Assembly: GCA_963660435.1 (NCBI GenBank)
Contig: CAVKYI010000006.1
Coordinates: 38,354-102,353 of the forward strand
Length of the DNA stretch: 64,000 nt
From: Hallerella sp963660435
Lineage (GTDB): Bacteria > Fibrobacterota > Fibrobacteria > Fibrobacterales > Fibrobacteraceae
Direction: 5' to 3'
The notes beneath the pieces were generated by a model. That model ran no database searches and was not told the DNA's origin. It saw nothing but the letters and a program-made list of their open reading frames with translations. This document shows, one piece after another, positions 60,842 to 64,000 of the stretch. Each line of letters begins with the position of its first letter. Within the stretch, counting starts at the first letter, position 1. Position numbers and translations under genes: made by a program.

Positions 60842-62481
60842 TTTTCTTGCGTCTCCTCTTTTTCGGCGAGGCTTCTTAAATAGTTCACCAGAAATTCCGC
60901 TTCCTTTTCCGAGATGCGCCCGATAAATGGCGGCATGTATCCTCTGCCAGAAAGAATCACGCGAAGAAGAGAATCCGCACCGACGGAATCCATGCGCGCA
61001 GTCGAGAGCTTTTGCGGCAACGGATAGAATTCATGTACAAACTTGCGATTGAAAGACCCGTCCTTTCCGTGGCAAACCGCGCACCGGGCATTCCAAAGTC
61101 CGGCCGTGCCGCCAGGCGACAAGGCGTCAAAAGGCTTTTCGTCACGCACAACGGTATTCGGCTCCACAAAGGACGTTTCCCGCCCGCGATAGACCCACCC
61201 GAAAGCGCCAAGAGCAAAGACAAGAAAGGCGAAAGAGAGAGAAAGAACTCGGCGCTTTCCCCAAGTTTCGCACGCGGCAAGAACGGCAAGCAGGATCCCC
61301 GCGACAAGGACTGTCACGGGAAGAAGCAGCGGAACGATTCGCACAAAAGGGAACGCCGGCGCATAGCATACAAGGTAAGCGGCAAGAGCCAGGGCGAAAA
61401 AGACTCCAATCGCCAGGGAGATACCAAACGGCCTTGCGGCAAACTTCACGTCGCCCGCCGGTTCGAGACATTCCCTCGCATGCCACTTTCGCAGCAATTT
61501 TCGCGTGACGAGACTTGCCACGGAAAATACTAGGCAAAAAGTTCCGATTCCAAACGGGAGGAATCCCCAATCGACAGCGGTCCAGTCGAGCATTCGCGGC
61601 TGAACAAGGGAAAGCCTTTCCCACCACAGCGCGCCAAGAACCGAAATCGAGACGGCGATGCGGGCAAGCAGACGTTCGCGCACGGCAGAAATCCAGAGAA
61701 GCTGCGGCAAAAGAAATCCAAAGACGACTATTTCGGGATGCCAGACATTTTTCGCAATGGTTTCCCATACCCAGAATCCGAGCATCGCCCAGGAGAACGC
61801 GAGCAAGAGCTCTTCGACCCGCCGCACCCTCTTTCCAAAAAGAGCGAGCAAGAGAAGAACGAGGGCAACCCCCGAATACAGCGCGCCGAAGATAAAGTAA
61901 AGCGGAAAATAGCCGCCGATCCATTCCGGGACAAAGGTCACGGCAAAGTCCAATGAAACAATCGTGTGCACCCAGAGAACAAGCGGAAAGAGCATCCAGG
62001 CAAACGGTTTTCGAAACTTTTCCAGAGAGGAATACTTTTCGGCAAGCAGGTGGAGCGACAGGTAGAGCGAAGAAAGCGTCGCATAGGCAAGAATCGCCAT
62101 GAAGTCCCAGACCAGTGGAGACTCGACATTCACAAAAAACTGTCGAAGATTTCCGATGGGAACCATTTCATAAAAACGCCCGGGGATTCCCAGATGAATC
62201 AGCGGAAAAATTCCGGCAACACAGAGGGACGCGAGCGTCGAAAGTTCGGCGGTCAAGGCGACACGCCGTTGCCAGTTCACGCCAAGCACAAGCAGAATCG
62301 CGGAAAAGAAAGTCCCCGCATGGGCAAGACCTATCCAGAAGACAAAATTCGCAATCGGGGTTCCCCAAAAAAGTTCCTGCGAAACGGCCCATGACCCAGG
62401 CCCTTCCGAAAGAGCCGCGTCAATGGAAAAAATTCCGCAGAGAAGGAGCGGAAGTCCAAACAAAAAGATTTTCCCGTTCAT
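60838..62481 (-). CDS. NrfD/PsrC-like membrane quinol-interacting subunit fused to cytochrome c
   Basis: The 547-residue protein begins with an NrfD/PsrC-type membrane domain (about residues 30-320: FVFWIGLAHAGTFFSAILL, HLGIPGRF, WIGGYFPLYFIFGALYSG). More helices follow (about 340-430), then a C-terminal monoheme cytochrome c domain with CAVCH (467-471) and a likely axial Met516 in RGYMPPF. NrfD proteins exchange electrons with the quinone pool. Alternative complex III has separate NrfD and cytochrome c subunits; here they are one chain. It overlaps the FeS gene upstream and the small membrane gene downstream by ATGA. Confidence 0.85.
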   Translation of the reverse strand: MNGKIFLFGLPLLLCGIFSIDAALSEGPGSWAVSQELFWGTPIANFVFWIGLAHAGTFFSAILLVLGVNWQRRVALTAELSTLASLCVAGIFPLIHLGIPGRFYEMVPIGNLRQFFVNVESPLVWDFMAILAYATLSSLYLSLHLLAEKYSSLEKFRKPFAWMLFPLVLWVHTIVSLDFAVTFVPEWIGGYFPLYFIFGALYSGVALVLLLLALFGKRVRRVEELLLAFSWAMLGFWVWETIAKNVWHPEIVVFGFLLPQLLWISAVRERLLARIAVSISVLGALWWERLSLVQPRMLDWTAVDWGFLPFGIGTFCLVFSVASLVTRKLLRKWHARECLEPAGDVKFAARPFGISLAIGVFFALALAAYLVCYAPAFPFVRIVPLLLPVTVLVAGILLAVLAACETWGKRRVLSLSFAFLVFALGAFGWVYRGRETSFVEPNTVVRDEKPFDALSPGGTAGLWNARCAVCHGKDGSFNRKFVHEFYPLPQKLSTARMDSVGADSLLRVILSGRGYMPPFIGRISEKEAEFLVNYLRSLAEKEETQEK

Positions 62482-63356
62482 CCGTTCCTCCGCAGATAGA
62501 CGACAGACGGGTAAAATTTCGCAACGGATTCCGGCGCATAGACCGCCCGGGCTTGCGCTGTCCGCACAAGAACCGAATTCGGATCAAGCCAGTTTCCAAA
62601 GAAGATCGCGCGTTTTGGACACGCATCCGCACAGGCGGTCGTCACGTTTTCCCCGTTCCACTTTTCGCCAAAGGTCATGGCAGACGCCCGCGCCTTCTGC
62701 ATCCGCTGGATGCAGAGCGAACACTTTTCCATGACGCCGCGCGGACGCAGGGGAACATCCGGGTTGAACTTCGCCGCGAGCCCTTCGCCAATCGCGTCCG
62801 CATAGTTGAACTTTCGGGCATGAAGCGGGCAGTTCGCTCCGCAAAAACGCGTTCCGATGCACCGCGGATAGACCATCGCCGAAAATCCGTCCGGACTGGA
62901 AACGGCGGCACCCGTCGGACAGACCCTTTCGCAAGGAGCGTTTCCGCAATGCGCGCACATGACAGGAACGTTTCCGCGCATTTCGAGCCAGTGCATGAAC
63001 CGCCCCTTCCGAGCCTCGTCCTCGCTCACGCGCGAAACATTGTTTTCCCTTATGCAGGCGAGAGCGCACTTTCCGCAACCGTCGCAAAGGTCCAGATCGA
63101 TAGCCATTCCAAGTCGCACGGTCGAATCCGGAAACCGGGGATGTTTTCCCGGCATCTGAATCCGGACTAGATTTTCCATTCGCAAGTTCCGTTCCCGCGA
63201 AATTTCCAATTCCTTTTCCCAGAGCGAAATATCGGGATCGGAAAGGGAAATCCTGGCTTTTTCCGTCTTGGACTTTTCCCGGCGGCAACCAAAGAGGAAG
63301 AGCGAAGCGATGGCGCCGCCCAGAAGCTTCAGAAACGATGCGCGCGAAATTTTCAT
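62478..63356 (-). CDS. 4Fe-4S ferredoxin-type subunit (NrfC/HybA/ActB-like)
   Basis: The 292-residue protein starts MKISRASFLKLLGG, a twin-arginine-like signal with only one Arg, followed by a hydrophobic stretch ending in FLFGC, which may be a lipobox. Four cysteine clusters follow: CDGCGKCALAC, CAHCGNAPCERVCP, CIGTRFCGANCP and CSLC...CADACP, giving the four-cluster pattern of DMSO-reductase-type electron-transfer subunits. The start at 63356 overlaps the pentaheme cytochrome stop (ATGA); a longer frame lies inside that gene. No molybdopterin subunit is encoded nearby. Confidence 0.88.
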   Translation of the reverse strand: MKISRASFLKLLGGAIASLFLFGCRREKSKTEKARISLSDPDISLWEKELEISRERNLRMENLVRIQMPGKHPRFPDSTVRLGMAIDLDLCDGCGKCALACIRENNVSRVSEDEARKGRFMHWLEMRGNVPVMCAHCGNAPCERVCPTGAAVSSPDGFSAMVYPRCIGTRFCGANCPLHARKFNYADAIGEGLAAKFNPDVPLRPRGVMEKCSLCIQRMQKARASAMTFGEKWNGENVTTACADACPKRAIFFGNWLDPNSVLVRTAQARAVYAPESVAKFYPSVVYLRRNG

Positions 63357-63877
63357 CGATGGCACCTCGCGCAGTCCGTCGAAGCCTTCGGGAATCCACG
63401 CTCTCCCCGATGGCAGGCCAGGCATTCCTGCATCCGGACTTCCGCCCTGCGGCCCGCATCGATTTCGGAAGGCGTCCCGTGACACGTTTCGCAAGAGACG
63501 TTCGCCCTTGCATGAAGCCCGTGCGGAAAGAAGACGTTCGACGGCATCCGGCTTTCCAGTTCAAATGGCCGCTTCGAGGCGTTCGGAAGCACCTGCGCAA
63601 GCCTTTCGATTTCCGGAGATTCCGAAAGAGGCAGGTTGTGACAGTCCATGCAGTCGGCCTGTGAAGGCATCGTCGCAAGGATTCCGAGATACGCTCCCGG
63701 GTGGCACTTCAAGCAGTCCATGCCCAGTTTTTCCCCGTGCGTTTCATGGCTAAAGGGAATTCCGGACTTTGCATGAAGATATTTCGGGAAAGCGCGCAAG
63801 TCCCAGACGACTAGTAGCACGCCGCATCCGAGAAGCGCGAGCAGGCAGAACCTGAACTTGGATTTACTGACTTTCAA
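63353..63877 (-). CDS. Pentaheme c-type cytochrome
   Basis: The 174-residue protein has an N-terminal membrane anchor or signal (about residues 8-25). Five CXXCH heme sites follow: CLKCH (55-59), CMDCH (76-80), CETCH (129-133), CLACH (152-156) and CARCH (169-173). Extra His residues such as those in FSHETH and FFPHGLH are likely sixth ligands. This matches the cytochrome c7/c3-type pentaheme ActA subunit of alternative complex III and related NrfD complexes. The start is a TTG at 63877 with a GAAGGA stretch at rather long spacing upstream, so the start is uncertain. It is the first visible gene of the redox operon. Confidence 0.85.
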   Translation of the reverse strand: MKVSKSKFRFCLLALLGCGVLLVVWDLRAFPKYLHAKSGIPFSHETHGEKLGMDCLKCHPGAYLGILATMPSQADCMDCHNLPLSESPEIERLAQVLPNASKRPFELESRMPSNVFFPHGLHARANVSCETCHGTPSEIDAGRRAEVRMQECLACHRGERGFPKASTDCARCHR

Positions 63878-64000
63878 GATTCGACAACGATCCTTCGGGA
63901 GACGATCGCTTTACGAGAACGCTCCATCGCGAAAAAAAATAACTTTTTGGAATCGGAGTGATTTTCCCGTTTCTTCCGAAAAAAGCCAAAATTCCTTATT

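Overview
This window looks like chromosomal DNA from a member of the Fibrobacteraceae (Fibrobacter or a close relative). The pointers are: a lipoprotein with the FISUMP (Fibrobacter succinogenes major paralogous) domain at 22781-23482; secreted pectin-active enzymes with Ser-rich linkers, CBM35-like modules and C-terminal sorting-type tails; and a malate dehydrogenase consistent with succinate fermentation. Genes are tightly packed, many with ATGA or TGATG overlaps. Promoters resemble TTGNCA-17-TAnnTT. TAG is a frequent normal stop codon.

Layout. 1-35: start of a gene leaving the window. 36-727: non-coding, with diverged GTCATCCTGG-type repeats. 728-8733 (minus): rhamnogalacturonan-I unit (two SGNH/CE12-like acetylesterases, a PL11 lyase) and a DUF2341/LamG lipoprotein; the last two share a palindromic upstream site. 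8815-10680: mnmG. 10722-12968: a complete trp attenuator (leader peptide with tandem Trp codons, alternative hairpins), then trpB and trpA. 12979-13567: a broken small gene abutting a MITE-like element. 13670-17210: aspartoacylase-like gene, unknown gene, HAD hydrolase, and argF behind a possible attenuator. 17300-21986: large secreted beta-helix protein and a lipoprotein. 22078-24521: rpsD, FISUMP lipoprotein, amber-interrupted remnant. 24583-30851: CobW GTPase, CapA-like lipoprotein, prfC, a small gene, the second MITE-like copy, rmuC, a membrane protein. 30893-35381: MBL hydrolase, trmB, recN, CDP-alcohol phosphatidyltransferase. 35457-35529: initiator tRNA. 35639-42625: smc, a lipoprotein, a barrel-like protein, a DUF2062-DUF1015 fusion. 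42678-48722: sugar-type ABC importer operon whose MalG-like permease carries a ~450-residue propeller-like insertion, plus a receiver-like protein. 48743-50549: thiM, mdh. 50653-59737: a BamA-like barrel divergent from a five-gene unit (RND exporter, aminotransferase, FHA-ABC transporter, Ser/Thr kinase with ectodomain, YraN). 59750-60349: YciO-type protein. 60386-63877: membrane redox operon (pentaheme cytochrome, FeS protein, NrfD-cytochrome c fusion, small membrane protein).

The most interesting signals are the trp attenuator; a recurring arrangement in which a TAnnTT box lies 6-10 nt from the start codon (probable leaderless mRNAs); the shared pectin-locus operator at a fixed distance from the -10; the propeller-bearing permease; the FHA-ABC/kinase pair; the compact NrfD redox operon; and two secreted-protein remnants with in-frame amber codons. 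All functional calls come from reading the translated sequence by eye; no database search was run.
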